Below are positions 8,863-18,064 of a stretch of 64,000 bases of DNA, one piece after another (the first letter of the stretch is position 1; each line of letters opens with the position of its first letter). The notes beneath the pieces are model-generated. The model saw nothing but the letters and a program-made list of their open reading frames with translations, had not been told where the DNA came from and did no database searches. Made by a program: the position numbers and the translations under genes. Source of the stretch: JALORV01 sp963712485 (GTDB lineage: Bacteria > Pseudomonadota > Gammaproteobacteria > Burkholderiales > Burkholderiaceae_F); the NCBI GenBank assembly GCA_963712485.1, contig CAVQID010000036.1, positions 1-64,000 of the forward strand, in the 5' to 3' direction.

Positions 8863-9567
8863 ATGAACTCAGCCTGCATTCTGACGCTCGACACGGCCAC
8901 CGAGGTTTGCTCCGTGGCCCTGCTGAAGAACGGTGAGCTCAGCGGGCGCAGCGAGCGTGTCGGCCAACGTCACTCCGAGCGCGCGTTGCCGATGATCGAT
9001 GAACTCTTGAAGGAGCAGGGCACGGCGCTCCGGGACCTCGACTACCTCTGCTTCGGCGCAGGGCCGGGTTCCTTCACCGGGCTGCGCATCGCCTGTGGTC
9101 TGGTCCAGGGGCTGGCGTGGGGCGCCGGAAAGGCGGTCATTCCGGTGGGCAACCTGCGCGCACTGGCGCATCGCGTGCTGGCGCAGAACACAGACGTCGA
9201 CACCGTGCTTTGCGCCATCGATGCACGCATGCACGAGGCGTACTGCGCGGTGTATCGGCGCGGCACCGATCTCGTCGAACTGCAGCCGCCTGCGCTCGCG
9301 GTACCCGGTCAGCTGTCGCGCCTGGCCGGCGACGTGGATGCGGTGGCAGGCAATGCGCTTGCCGTCTTTCCGGACGCCTGGCCGACCGTTGCCGGACAGG
9401 CCCGCTTTCCCGACGCCAGCGCCGATGCCTGCGATATCGCCCGCGTCGCCTCGTCTCCCGCAATGCTCGCGCTGGCGGTGGCACCGCATCTGGCGGCGCC
9501 GCTTTACGTTCGCGACCATGTGGCATCGACAACGGCCGAGCGCCGCGCGCGGGCGGCGCTCGCATGA
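8863..9567 (+). CDS. tsaB: tRNA t6A37 threonylcarbamoyladenosine biosynthesis protein TsaB
   Basis: TsaB is the inactive TsaD paralogue that scaffolds the TsaB-TsaD-TsaE complex transferring threonylcarbamoyl to A37 of ANN-decoding tRNAs. The N terminus ILTLDTATEVCSVALL is the ASKHA phosphate-1 strand, RHSERALPMIDELL follows, and FGAGPGSFTGLRI around residue 68 is the family hallmark. The ATG at 8863 is preferred over the upstream GTG at 8842 because it places the LDTATE strand at the family position. Length is about 234 residues. The stop overlaps the rimI start (ATGA at 9564), so tsaB, rimI and the glycosylase are translationally coupled, a common betaproteobacterial arrangement. Confidence 0.93.
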   Translation: MNSACILTLDTATEVCSVALLKNGELSGRSERVGQRHSERALPMIDELLKEQGTALRDLDYLCFGAGPGSFTGLRIACGLVQGLAWGAGKAVIPVGNLRALAHRVLAQNTDVDTVLCAIDARMHEAYCAVYRRGTDLVELQPPALAVPGQLSRLAGDVDAVAGNALAVFPDAWPTVAGQARFPDASADACDIARVASSPAMLALAVAPHLAAPLYVRDHVASTTAERRARAALA

Positions 9568-10031
9568 GCGCCCTGCTGCAGCCCTCGGCAGAGCGCTATG
9601 CGCCGATGCGCACCGACGACCTCGACGACGTCGTCCAGGCGGAGCGGGAGATCTACCCGTTTCCATGGACCCACGGGAACTTTGCCGACTCTCTGCGTTC
9701 CGGCTACAGCTGCTGGGTGCTGCGCGACGCCGGCGGCGAACTGCAGGCGTATGCGGTCGTCATGCTTGCGCTCGACGAGGCGCACCTGCTCAACCTGAGC
9801 GTTGCGCGGAATTTCCAGCGCAGCGGGCTGGGCTGGCGCACGCTCGAGTGGATCGCCGACGTCTCGCGGGGACACGGCGCGCGCACGATGCTGCTGGAGG
9901 TCCGGCCGAGCAATCCCGCCGCAATCCGCCTGTACGAGCGCTACGGCTTCCAGCGCATCGGCATACGGCGCGGCTACTACCCGGCGGCCGAATGTCGCGA
10001 GGACGCAATCGTCATGCGGGTGTCGCTGTGA
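9564..10031 (+). CDS. rimI: Ribosomal protein S18 alanine N-acetyltransferase RimI
   Basis: A 155-residue GNAT acetyltransferase that N-acetylates the N-terminal alanine of ribosomal protein S18. The acetyl-CoA binding motif A appears as ARNFQRSGLGWRTLEW, a variant of the Q/RxxGxG/A loop. LLEVRPSNPAAIRLYERYGF and RRGYY are the typical RimI C-terminal motifs. It starts inside the tsaB stop (ATGA) and ends with GTGA shared with the uracil-DNA glycosylase gene, so it is the middle of a tight three-gene operon. The pairing of tsaB with rimI supports RimI over a generic GNAT. Confidence 0.9.
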   Translation: MSALLQPSAERYAPMRTDDLDDVVQAEREIYPFPWTHGNFADSLRSGYSCWVLRDAGGELQAYAVVMLALDEAHLLNLSVARNFQRSGLGWRTLEWIADVSRGHGARTMLLEVRPSNPAAIRLYERYGFQRIGIRRGYYPAAECREDAIVMRVSL

Positions 10032-10726
10032 CGCTCGACGCGCGACGCGCACGGATGTGGTCGGCGATGGGCCTGGGCCCCGTGTGGACGCTGCGCAGCG
10101 AGGGTGGGCCAGGGCCCGAGTCCACGCGTGCCGAGCGGATTGCCGGCATGGACTGGGACGAACTCGAGCGGGCGGTGGCAGCGTGCAGCGCGTGCGAACT
10201 GCACCGGACGCGCACGCAGACCGTCTTTGGTGTCGGACATCGTGCCGCCGAATGGATGCTGGTCGGCGAGGCGCCTGGCGCGGAAGAAGACGCGCGTGGC
10301 GAACCCTTTGTCGGGCAGGCCGGCCGTCTGCTCGACAACATGCTCGCGGCAGTAGGGTTGTCCCGCGCGGGTGCGACGCCGCAGTCGGTCTATATCGCCA
10401 ACGTGCTGAAGTGCCGCCCACCGGGCAACCGCAATCCCGAGCCCGACGAAGTGCGTGAGTGCGATCCCTTTCTCAAGCGGCAGATCGAGCTCGTGAATCC
10501 GAAGCTCATCCTGGTGATGGGTCGTTTCGCCGCGCAGTCGCTGCTCGGCACCGACGCCAGCATCGCCAGCCTGCGTGGAAAGGTTCATCACATCGAGGTG
10601 GCCGGGCGTCGCTTGCCGGTGGTGGTCACCTACCACCCGGCTTATCTGCTGCGCAATCTCGCCGACAAGGCGAAGTCGTGGGCCGACCTCTGTCTCGCGC
10701 GCGACGTTGCCGCCGGCAGTCGCTAG
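10028..10726 (+). CDS. Family 4 uracil-DNA glycosylase (Fe-S type)
   Basis: Removes uracil from DNA to start base excision repair. Family-4 motifs are clear: GEAPGAEEDARGEPFVGQAG (active-site loop), the Cys pair in AACSACELH, further Cys residues in LKCRPPGNR and RECDPF that together form the 4Fe-4S cluster site, and VVVTYHPAYLLR with the C-terminal motif His. The start GTG at 10028 overlaps the rimI stop; ATG at 10055 is an alternative. The first 40 residues are variable. The product is about 232 residues. The stop overlaps the stop of the convergent lplT by three bases. The frame is intact. Confidence 0.92.
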   Translation: MTLDARRARMWSAMGLGPVWTLRSEGGPGPESTRAERIAGMDWDELERAVAACSACELHRTRTQTVFGVGHRAAEWMLVGEAPGAEEDARGEPFVGQAGRLLDNMLAAVGLSRAGATPQSVYIANVLKCRPPGNRNPEPDEVRECDPFLKRQIELVNPKLILVMGRFAAQSLLGTDASIASLRGKVHHIEVAGRRLPVVVTYHPAYLLRNLADKAKSWADLCLARDVAAGSR

Positions 10727-12039
10727 CGCTGTGCCTCGCCGATCAGCGCGACCGAGTCGAACTGGCGCTGGTTATAACGGTGTCGCAGCAGGACCAGGAT
10801 CATCGACAATGCGACGAAGAGCCCGAAAAGCATCATCACGGCCTGGATCGACAGGTTCATCCAGACGAGCAGCGCGTAGACGCCCAGCATCACGAGGATG
10901 CTGAGGTTCTCGTTGAAGTTCTGCACCGCGATCGAGTGGCCGGCGGACAACAGGACATGGCCGCGATGCTGCAGCAGCGCATTCATCGGCACGACGAAGT
11001 AGCCCGCCAGCGCGCCGATGACGACCAGGATCGCGCACGCGATGATGATGAAATAGCTGGCCGCGAATGAACCGAGCTGGACGGACCCCGCCGGCGCCAC
11101 CGCGCGGCTGTAGAACGCCGACACCGCGACGATCAGGCCCATCGCAATACCGACGGGCAGCACTCCGAGCGATCGCTTGAGCGACACGCTGGCCGCGGCG
11201 TAGACGGCACCGACTGCGATGCCGACCGCCACGATCGCCTGAAGGATGGCGGCCCGACTCAGGTCCAGGCCGAGCACCTGTTCGGCCCACTTGAGGACGA
11301 TGAACTGCAGCGTCGCGCCGGCACCCCAGAAGAGCGTGGTCACCGCAAGGGAAATCTGGCCAAGCTTGTCGCGCCAGAGCACCGTGCAACAGTGGGCGAA
11401 CCCGACCAGCAGCTTCCAAGGATGAACGTGCTGCTTCGCGTAACGCGCCCCGGTGTCCGGAATCAGCAGATTGATCAGGGCCGCCAGCACGTAGATGCAG
11501 GCAATGACCGCTATCGCGGATTCGGCCGGGTGATCGATTTCCAGGTCGACGAGCGGCATGTCGAGCGAGAACAGCCACGCGGCGATGTTGGGGCTGATCA
11601 GCACGCCGCCGAGCAGGAAGCCGAGGATGATCGAAGTGACCGTCAGTCCTTCGATCCAGCCATTGGCAATGACCAGTTTTTCCGGCGGCAGCAGTTCGGT
11701 GACGATGCCGTACTTCGCCGGCGAGTACGCGGCTGCGCCGAAGCCCACGACCGCGTAAGCGAGCAAAGGATGCATGCCGATGAACATCATCACGCAGCCA
11801 CCGACCTTGATCGCGTTGGTGATGAGCATGACGCGCCCCTTGGGGAACGAGTCGGCGAAGGCGCCCACAAAGGCGGCGAGCAGGACGTACGAGATGACGA
11901 AGAAGAGCTTCAGCATCGGCGTCATCCAGCTGGCCGCGCCCATTTCACGCAGCAGCGCGATCGCCGTGATCAGAAGTGCGTTATCCGCAAGCGACGAGCA
12001 GAACTGCGCCGCCATGATCGTGTAGAAGCCGCGATTCAC
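10723..12039 (-). CDS. lplT: Lysophospholipid transporter LplT (MFS)
   Basis: A 438-residue inner-membrane MFS protein that flips lysophospholipids inward for reacylation. The N terminus MNRGFYTIMAAQFCSSLADN and the conserved YSPAKYGIVTELLPPEKLVIANGW segment are characteristic of LplT. About 12 hydrophobic segments are visible, for example LLITAIALL, FFVISYVLLAAFVGAFA and YFIIIACAILVVIGALAGYF. No acyltransferase Aas domain is fused or adjacent. The gene is convergent with the uracil-DNA glycosylase gene and divergent from alr. lplT-alr-radA proximity is usual in Betaproteobacteria. Intact. Confidence 0.92.
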   Translation of the reverse strand: MNRGFYTIMAAQFCSSLADNALLITAIALLREMGAASWMTPMLKLFFVISYVLLAAFVGAFADSFPKGRVMLITNAIKVGGCVMMFIGMHPLLAYAVVGFGAAAYSPAKYGIVTELLPPEKLVIANGWIEGLTVTSIILGFLLGGVLISPNIAAWLFSLDMPLVDLEIDHPAESAIAVIACIYVLAALINLLIPDTGARYAKQHVHPWKLLVGFAHCCTVLWRDKLGQISLAVTTLFWGAGATLQFIVLKWAEQVLGLDLSRAAILQAIVAVGIAVGAVYAAASVSLKRSLGVLPVGIAMGLIVAVSAFYSRAVAPAGSVQLGSFAASYFIIIACAILVVIGALAGYFVVPMNALLQHRGHVLLSAGHSIAVQNFNENLSILVMLGVYALLVWMNLSIQAVMMLFGLFVALSMILVLLRHRYNQRQFDSVALIGEAQR

Positions 12040-12202
12040 GGATCGGTGCCTGCGTACGGGGCGGGTGCTGGAGGCAAGGAGCGAATGGCGCAGCCGATGA
12101 GAGCACGTGGCACTGGGCGCGGCGTTATAACACGCGTACCTGTCGCGGGCGCGGCCGACGGCTCGCTATGCTACGCACGTACATCCGCTCCTGTCGCGCC
12201 AC

Positions 12203-13292
12203 GTGCCTCGTCCAATTCGCGCCCTCATCGATCTCGCCGCGATGCGACACAACCTCGCCCGCGCGCGTAGCCGCGCCGCCGGACGCAAGGTGTGGGCGGT
12301 CATCAAGGCCAACGCCTACGGCCATGGCATCGAACGCGCGGTGACAGGCTTCGCTGACGCCGATGGACTCGCTCTGATCGACTTCGAGGAGGCGCACCGA
12401 GTCCGCGCGGCCGGCTGGACCAAGCCCGTCCTGATGCTTGAAGGCTTCTTCGAACCGGGCGATCTGCAACTGTGCCGCGAACTCGACCTGACCGCGGTGG
12501 TGCATGACGCGGATCAGGCGCGCATGCTGCAGCTGGCCGCGCCCGGCCCGCAGATCGGCGTGTACATCAAGGCCAACACCGGAATGAACCGGCTCGGCTT
12601 CGAACCTGCGCAGCTCGCCGAGATCCATGGCCGGCTCGACAGCACGCCGGCGGCGCGCATCGACGGTCTGTCGATGCACTTCGCCAATTCGGATCGCAGC
12701 GATCCCGCGGAGGGTCCGGTGTCGATGAACGAACAGCTGCAGCGCTTCGAGGCGGCGTGTCGTGGCTTGCACGCGAACCGTTGCATTTCCAATTCGGCGG
12801 CGCTGTTTCTGCATTCGCCGCTCGACGAAGCGTGGGTGCGCCCCGGTATTGCGCTGTATGGAGCGACCCCGGCCGCCGTACAAACGGCGGCGAAGCTGGG
12901 CCTGCGTCCGGTCATGACACTGTCGACGCAACTGATCGCCGTGCGTACCGTCGACGCCGGCGAGGCCGTCGGCTACGGCTCACGCTTCGTCGCGACCCGG
13001 CCGACCCGTATCGGCGTGGTCGCGTGTGGCTATGCCGACGGCTACCCGCGCCATGCGCCCGATGGAACGCCGGTCGCGGTGGCTGGAGTCATCGTGCCGA
13101 TGGCCGGACGCGTATCGATGGATATGATCACCGTCGATCTCACGATGGCGCCCCAGGCCCACGTCGGCAGTGCGGTCGAACTGTGGGGTTCGCAGGTGCC
13201 AGATCGACGACGTTGCCGAGCGCTGCGGCACGGTGGGCTATGAACTGATGTGCGCGCTCGCGCCGCGCGTGCCGGTGGCGGCGGTCAACTGA
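12203..13292 (+). CDS. alr: Alanine racemase, catabolic/biosynthetic (one frameshift)
   Basis: PLP-dependent interconversion of L- and D-alanine for peptidoglycan. AVIKANAYGHG near residue 32 carries the PLP lysine, NTGMNRLGF and IDGLSMHFANSD follow, and the catalytic Tyr lies in VGYGSRFVA. GYADGYPR and GRVSMDMITVD mark the C-terminal domain. At 13201 one extra A shifts the frame, giving a false stop at 13243. Removing it gives VPIDDVAERCGTVGYELMCA, and the stop at 13290-13292 lies two bases before radA. That is the expected length, about 362 residues. The start is GTG at 12203. Because the protein is essential or near-essential and similarity is perfect across the break, a sequence error is more likely than a pseudogene. 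Confidence 0.9.
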
Positions 13293-13293
13293 A

Positions 13294-14664
13294 ATGGCGA
13301 AGGTGCGCACCCAGTACGTCTGCGCCGAATGCGGCGGCACCAGCCTGAAATGGCAGGGACAGTGCCCGCACTGCAACGCGTGGAACTCGCTGTCCGAGAG
13401 CCGTGTCGAGCCCGCGAGCGAGCATCGCTACGCGGCGCTGACGCCCACTGCGCCGGTGCAGTCGCTGGGCGAAGTGCAGGCGCGGGAGATGCCCAGGCTG
13501 TCGAGCGGGGTGGAGGAGTTCGATCGGGTCCTGGGTGGCGGATTTGTCGAGGGCGGCGTCGTCCTCATCGGCGGTGATCCGGGCATCGGCAAGTCGACGT
13601 TGCTGTTGCAGTCGCTTGCCGCGCTGTCGGCCCGTACCCCGGTGCTCTATGTCAGCGGAGAAGAGTCGCCGGCGCAGGTCGCGTTGCGAGCACGCCGCCT
13701 CGGCGTCGACGCAGGCAAGGTGCGCCTGCTCTCCGAAATCGCGCTCGACCGTGTCGTCGCGACCATCCGCGAGGAGAAGCCCGCGGTCGTGGTCATCGAT
13801 TCGATCCAGACCGTGTACACCAGCGAACTGGCGTCCGCGCCGGGCTCGGTGGCCCAGGTGCGCGAGTGCGCGGCGCACCTGACGCGGCTTGCCAAGCAGT
13901 CCGGATTCATCCTGATCATGATTGGCCACGTGACGAAAGAGGGCGCTCTTGCCGGACCGCGCGTGCTCGAGCACATCGTCGACACGGTGCTGTACTTCGA
14001 AGGAGACACGCACTCGTCGTTCCGCCTGATCCGCGCCGTGAAGAACCGCTTCGGCGCGGTCAACGAACTCGGCGTGTTCGCGATGACCGATCGTGGCCTC
14101 AAGGGAGTCAGCAATCCGTCCGCGCTATTTCTGTCGCAGCACGGACCGGACGGCCATGGCGGGGAGGTACCGGGCTCCTGCGTGCTGGTCACGCAGGAAG
14201 GCACGCGCCCGTTGCTGGTCGAGATCCAGGCCCTCGTCGACACTGCCCATGTGCCCAACCCGCGACGCCTGAGCGTCGGCCTCGATCCGCAGCGCCTGGC
14301 GATGCTGCTCGCGGTGCTGCACCGACATGCCGGAATCGCCGCCTTCGACCAGGACGTCTTCGTCAATGCCGTCGGCGGCGTGCGCATTGCCGAGCCGGCC
14401 GCGGACCTGGCTGTGCTGCTGGCGATCGTGTCATCGATGCGCAACCGGTCGTTGCCCCGCGGGCTCATCGCCTTCGGCGAGGTCGGGCTGGCGGGCGAGA
14501 TCCGTCCGGCTCCGCGCGGCCAGGAGCGCCTGCGCGAGGCGGCAAAGCTCGGCTTCTCAATTGCGCTGATTCCGCGCGCAAACGCGCCGAAGCACGCGAT
14601 CGAAGGACTTGAGATCGTCGCGGTCGACCGGCTCGAACAGGCGCTGGAGCGCGTGCGCGGTTGA
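13294..14664 (+). CDS. radA: DNA repair/recombination protein RadA
   Basis: A 456-residue RecA-like helicase that promotes branch migration in homologous recombination. Domains in order: N-terminal zinc finger with CAECGG and CPHCNAW (residues about 10-30), RecA-like ATPase with Walker A GGDPGIGKSTLL near residue 90, the RadA-specific KNRFG motif in VKNRFGAVNELGVF near residue 250, and a C-terminal Lon-protease-like domain lacking the catalytic dyad. It starts two bases after the alr stop, so the two are probably cotranscribed. It is convergent with hpnE. No frameshift. Confidence 0.96.
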   Translation: MAKVRTQYVCAECGGTSLKWQGQCPHCNAWNSLSESRVEPASEHRYAALTPTAPVQSLGEVQAREMPRLSSGVEEFDRVLGGGFVEGGVVLIGGDPGIGKSTLLLQSLAALSARTPVLYVSGEESPAQVALRARRLGVDAGKVRLLSEIALDRVVATIREEKPAVVVIDSIQTVYTSELASAPGSVAQVRECAAHLTRLAKQSGFILIMIGHVTKEGALAGPRVLEHIVDTVLYFEGDTHSSFRLIRAVKNRFGAVNELGVFAMTDRGLKGVSNPSALFLSQHGPDGHGGEVPGSCVLVTQEGTRPLLVEIQALVDTAHVPNPRRLSVGLDPQRLAMLLAVLHRHAGIAAFDQDVFVNAVGGVRIAEPAADLAVLLAIVSSMRNRSLPRGLIAFGEVGLAGEIRPAPRGQERLREAAKLGFSIALIPRANAPKHAIEGLEIVAVDRLEQALERVRG

Positions 14665-14665
14665 A

Positions 14666-16022
14666 TCAGGCCGCGGCAGCGGCCGGGCCCAGCACCCAGT
14701 CGGCTGCGGCATTCCCGGAGCGCACCGCGGTCTCCAGCGTGCACGGGTACTCCGATGCCGTCCAATCGCCCGCAAGTGCCAGGCGTCGCAGGCCGGTGGC
14801 CTGCGACGGTCGCTCCAGCTCGGGCACACAGGCAAGTGTCGCGCGTCGCTCGATGATCGCGCGCGCCGCGCGCGGCGCCGGCAGGCCATAGACGTCGGTC
14901 ATCTGGATCGCCGCGGCGCCACACAGGGCCTCCAGCGTCGGCTCCTCGTGAATGCCGCCCGTGCTGATGACGACGGCGACAACGCCGCGATTCGCCGCGT
15001 CGAGCGCGCCGCGGTTGAAGGCCCACTGGCCGTAGTGGCGGCGCGCCGGCGCTTCGACGAGCGCGTGGAACAGCGCCGGCAGTCGCGGCTCGTCGGCAGC
15101 GTACTTCAGATAGACCGTGGTGATCGGTTCGTAAGTGAAGCGCTCGATCAGTCGCAGCTGTTGCCGAAGCGCATCGCCGTGGAGGCCGAACACCCGTTGC
15201 AGCTGTGCGGCCGGCGCGGCATACACGACCGCATCGACGTCCAGCGAGATGTGATCGCCGTCGGCGCGTATCGCAAGCGTCCAGCCGCGTTCGGAGCATC
15301 GCGCCAGATCGACGCGGTGATTGCGCAGGACGTCACTGCCCTGGCGATGCAGTTGTCGCTCTACCGCGTCGGGCAGCGCCGCGGAGAGGTCGGAGCGGGG
15401 CAGCCACATTTCCGACGCACTCGCCGCGGCACCCAGGCTGTCGCGCAGAACGGTCGCGACCGCCTGTGCCGATGCCCGGTCGAGCGGCGTGTTGAGCGCG
15501 GCGAGCGTCAACGGCCGCCACAAGAGGTCGATGAGCCGCGCCGACTGGCCCTGTTGCCGCAGCCACTCGTTCGCCGGTCGATCGGGCGCGACGGTCCAGG
15601 CCTGGCCACGCGCGCGCGGAACGAAGGCGGCGAGCGCGGCGCGATCGGACCATGACAGTCCCCGCGCCGTCAGCACGGCCGCGAGCAGGTGCCACGGCGC
15701 GGGCAACCGCGCCGCGCTGATGCCCGTGCCGTCCGGATAGCGCAGCTCGAACGGCCGGCGCTCGAATGCCGTGTCCAGCGGCACACCGACTTCGTGCAGC
15801 AACGCGGCGATCGCGGTGTAGGCGCCGATCAGCAGATGCTGGCCGTTATCGAGGGTGTGGCGCTGGCCGTCGAGCACAAGCTCGAGCCGACGCGCGCGGC
15901 CGCCCAGTTCAGCTGCTGGCTTCCAGCAGAACCACGCGGTGTCCCGCACGCGCGCAGGTGGCTGCCGCAGCGCAGCCGGCCCATCCGGCGCCAATCACGG
16001 CTACCCGGAGCGGATCGGTCAC
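14666..16022 (-). CDS. hpnE: Hydroxysqualene dehydroxylase HpnE (one frameshift)
   Basis: An FAD-dependent amine-oxidase-like enzyme that reduces hydroxysqualene to squalene in the HpnCDE route to hopanoids. From GTG at 16022 the N terminus is VTDPLRVAVIGAGWAGCAAA, a classic dinucleotide fold. An extra base at 15911 shifts the frame after LLEASS. The second frame resumes as ELGGRARRLEL and runs intact to 14666. The later DNGQHLLIGAYTA, the CGTIRESGLTE-like central region and C-terminal LALAGDWTASEYPCTLETAVRSG are family hallmarks. The GTG overlaps the hpnD stop, indicating coupling. The restored length is about 451 residues. The indel is probably a sequence error. Confidence 0.88.
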
Positions 16023-16855
16023 GCGGCCACCCAGGTCTTCCACGCGAGCCAGAGCTTGCGCAGCGGGGTGAGGGCGATGCGCTGATGCAGCACGCGAAAG
16101 TGATCGCGTTCGATCTCGTCCAGCAGCGTCGCGTAGATGGCTCCCATGATGAGCCCGGTGCGCTGCGCCTTGCGATCCTCCGCCGGCAGCAGGTCGAGTG
16201 CTTCGCGATAGAGCGTCCGCGCACGCTGCGTCTGAAACTGCATCAGCGGCTCAAAGCCATCGACGTAGCGCGCGTTCAGCAGGTCGGCCGCTTTCACGCC
16301 GAACCGCTGCAGCTCGTCGAGGGGCAGATAGATGCGTCCCCGGCGCGCATCGTCGCCGACGTCGCGGATGATGTTGATCAGCTGCAGTGCGAGCCCCAGC
16401 CGACTCGCGTAGTCCAGCGTCGCCGCGTTGCGGTAACCGAAGATCGATGCCGACATCTCGCCGACCACGCCCGCGACCAGGTGGGCATAGCGGCGCAGCG
16501 CGGCGAAGTCGAGGTAGCGGTTCTGACGCAGATCCATTTCCATGCCGTCGAGGACTGCAGCGAGCCGCTCGCGAGTCAGGCCGAACGCGCCGTCGATGAA
16601 CGGCGCCAGTGCCCGGGTGACTGGATGGTTGGGCTGCCCCATGAACAGAGCGCCGATCTCGCTGCGCCACCACGCGAGCTTCGCCTCGGCGACCGAACTT
16701 TCGCTGATTTCGTCGACGACGTCGTCGACCTCGCGACAGTAGGCGTAGACCGCTGTGATCGCGCGTCGACGCTCCGGCGGCAGGAACAGAAACGAGTAGT
16801 AGAAGCTGGAACCGCTGGCGGCCGCTTTCTGCTGGCAGTACTCGTCCGGAGTCAT
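16019..16855 (-). CDS. hpnD: Presqualene diphosphate synthase HpnD
   Basis: A 278-residue trans-isoprenyl diphosphate synthase that condenses two farnesyl diphosphates to presqualene diphosphate. FYYSFLFLPPERRRAITA and the first Asp-rich motif REVDDVVDE lie in the first 50 residues. The second Asp-rich motif is NIIRDVGDDARRGRIYLP near residue 165. GSSFYY distinguishes HpnD from HpnC. It is downstream of hpnC and overlaps hpnE by the GTGA sequence. The 160-base gap to hpnC contains a small hairpin near 16993-17010 and no convincing gene. Intact, in contrast to its neighbours. Confidence 0.92.
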   Translation of the reverse strand: MTPDEYCQQKAAASGSSFYYSFLFLPPERRRAITAVYAYCREVDDVVDEISESSVAEAKLAWWRSEIGALFMGQPNHPVTRALAPFIDGAFGLTRERLAAVLDGMEMDLRQNRYLDFAALRRYAHLVAGVVGEMSASIFGYRNAATLDYASRLGLALQLINIIRDVGDDARRGRIYLPLDELQRFGVKAADLLNARYVDGFEPLMQFQTQRARTLYREALDLLPAEDRKAQRTGLIMGAIYATLLDEIERDHFRVLHQRIALTPLRKLWLAWKTWVAA

Positions 16856-17015
16856 CGCGATGCCTGCGGCGGTCGACAGATAGCCGGCCAGCGCCCCGAC
16901 ACTGCGACGGCGCGGCAGCAGCGCGAAGCGCGATCGCTTGGGTCGGGCTCGCGGTCTTTGTCGTCGATCATTGGGGACAGGTTTTGCGCGTCCGGCGTCC
17001 GGACACGCCGATCGG

Positions 17016-17825
17016 TCAGGTCGGCGCGCCCTGCAGGCTGCGCCAGCCCATCAGCAGCCAGTCGCGCGCGGCCAGTATCGGCCGGCGGTGGAACACGTCG
17101 CCGGCAGACGCTTCGATGCGCTCGAGGATGCGCAGTCCGCCCTGCACGACCAGTCGCAATTCGAAACCCGACGCGTCCGGGCAGTACGCGGGTCAGCGGG
17201 GCGCCGAAGTTCAGCGACCGTCGGGCGCGGTCGACTTCGAAGTTCATCAGGGCGGTCCAGCGCTCGTCGAGCCGCTGCGCCGGCGATCTGCGCCTCATTC
17301 ACGCCAAAGCGCAGCAGGTCCTCGCGCGGCAGGTAGACGCGCCCCTTGTCCCAGTCGAGCGCCACGTCCTGCCAGAAGTTCGTCAACTGCAGGCCGGTGC
17401 AGATCGCATCGGACCACGCGATCGCCGGAGCATCGGTGCGGCGATAGAGCGCGAGCAGCAGGCGGCCGATCGGGTCGGCCGAACGGCGGCAGTAGTCGAG
17501 CAGTTCGTCGTAGTCGCGTAGCGCGTCGTCGAGACGTCCTGCTCGAACGCGGCCAGCAGGTCGCGGAGCGGCTGCAACGGCAGCCCGTGCTCGCCGACGG
17601 CGCGCGCCAGATCCGGCCACGCGCCGGGCTCGCCGCGCTCGACCGCGTCGATCGCGGTCCGCAGAGTGCCGAGCTGGCGCAGTCGCTCGGCGGGCAGCGC
17701 GTCGCCCTCGTCAGCGATGTCGTCCGCAGTGCGCGCGAAGCGATAGATCGCGCGGATCGCCGGGCGCAGTGCCGGCGGCGCAGCAGCGACGCGACCGGGA
17801 AGTTTTCGTAGTGACCGACGCCCAT
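17016..17825 (-). CDS. hpnC: Hydroxysqualene synthase HpnC (four frameshifts)
   Basis: HpnC converts presqualene diphosphate to hydroxysqualene. The start ATG at 17825 gives MGVGHYENFPVASLL, the diagnostic HpnC N terminus. The rest is spread over shifted frames: LRPAIRAIYRFARTADDIAD after a lost base near 17779, YDELLDYCRRSADPIGRLLL after a lost base near 17513, WTALMNFEVDRARRSL after a gained base near 17265-17290, and FELRLVVQGGLRILERIEA after a gained base at 17167-17169, ending at the TGA 17016-17018. The indels sum to zero over 810 bases, giving about 269 residues as expected. Asp-rich motifs TADDIADE and NFWQDVALDWDKGR survive in their own frames. The gene is first of hpnCDE. Error is more likely than decay. 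Confidence 0.82.
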
Positions 17826-17925
17826 GCGATCGACGCTATCACAGCGCACTCGGGCGAAGTGCGGTCAGGGCATTCCGCTAGAATTCGCCGCTCGTTCCGC
17901 GTCGGGTAGTCCACGCGGTCGCGGC

Positions 17926-18012
17926 GCGAAGGTGGCGAAATTGGTAGACGCACCAGGTTTAGGTCCTGACGCCTTCACCGGCGTGGGGGTTCGAGTCCCC
18001 CCCTTCGCACCA
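17926..18012 (+). tRNA. tRNA-Leu (anticodon TAG)
   Basis: An 87-base class II tRNA: acceptor GCGAAGG pairs with CCTTCGC, the D arm is GGCGAAATTGGTAGACGC, the anticodon TAG is within CAGGTTTAGGTCCTG, a variable arm GCCTTCACCGGC follows, the T arm is GGGGGTTCGAGTCCCCC, and CCA is encoded at 18010-18012. It lies 52 bases upstream of tig, as in many Betaproteobacteria. Confidence 0.97.
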
Positions 18013-18064
18013 ACTCGATCCTGACCCGCCGCAACGCATGCGGCTCATCTAGAAGAACCAGACG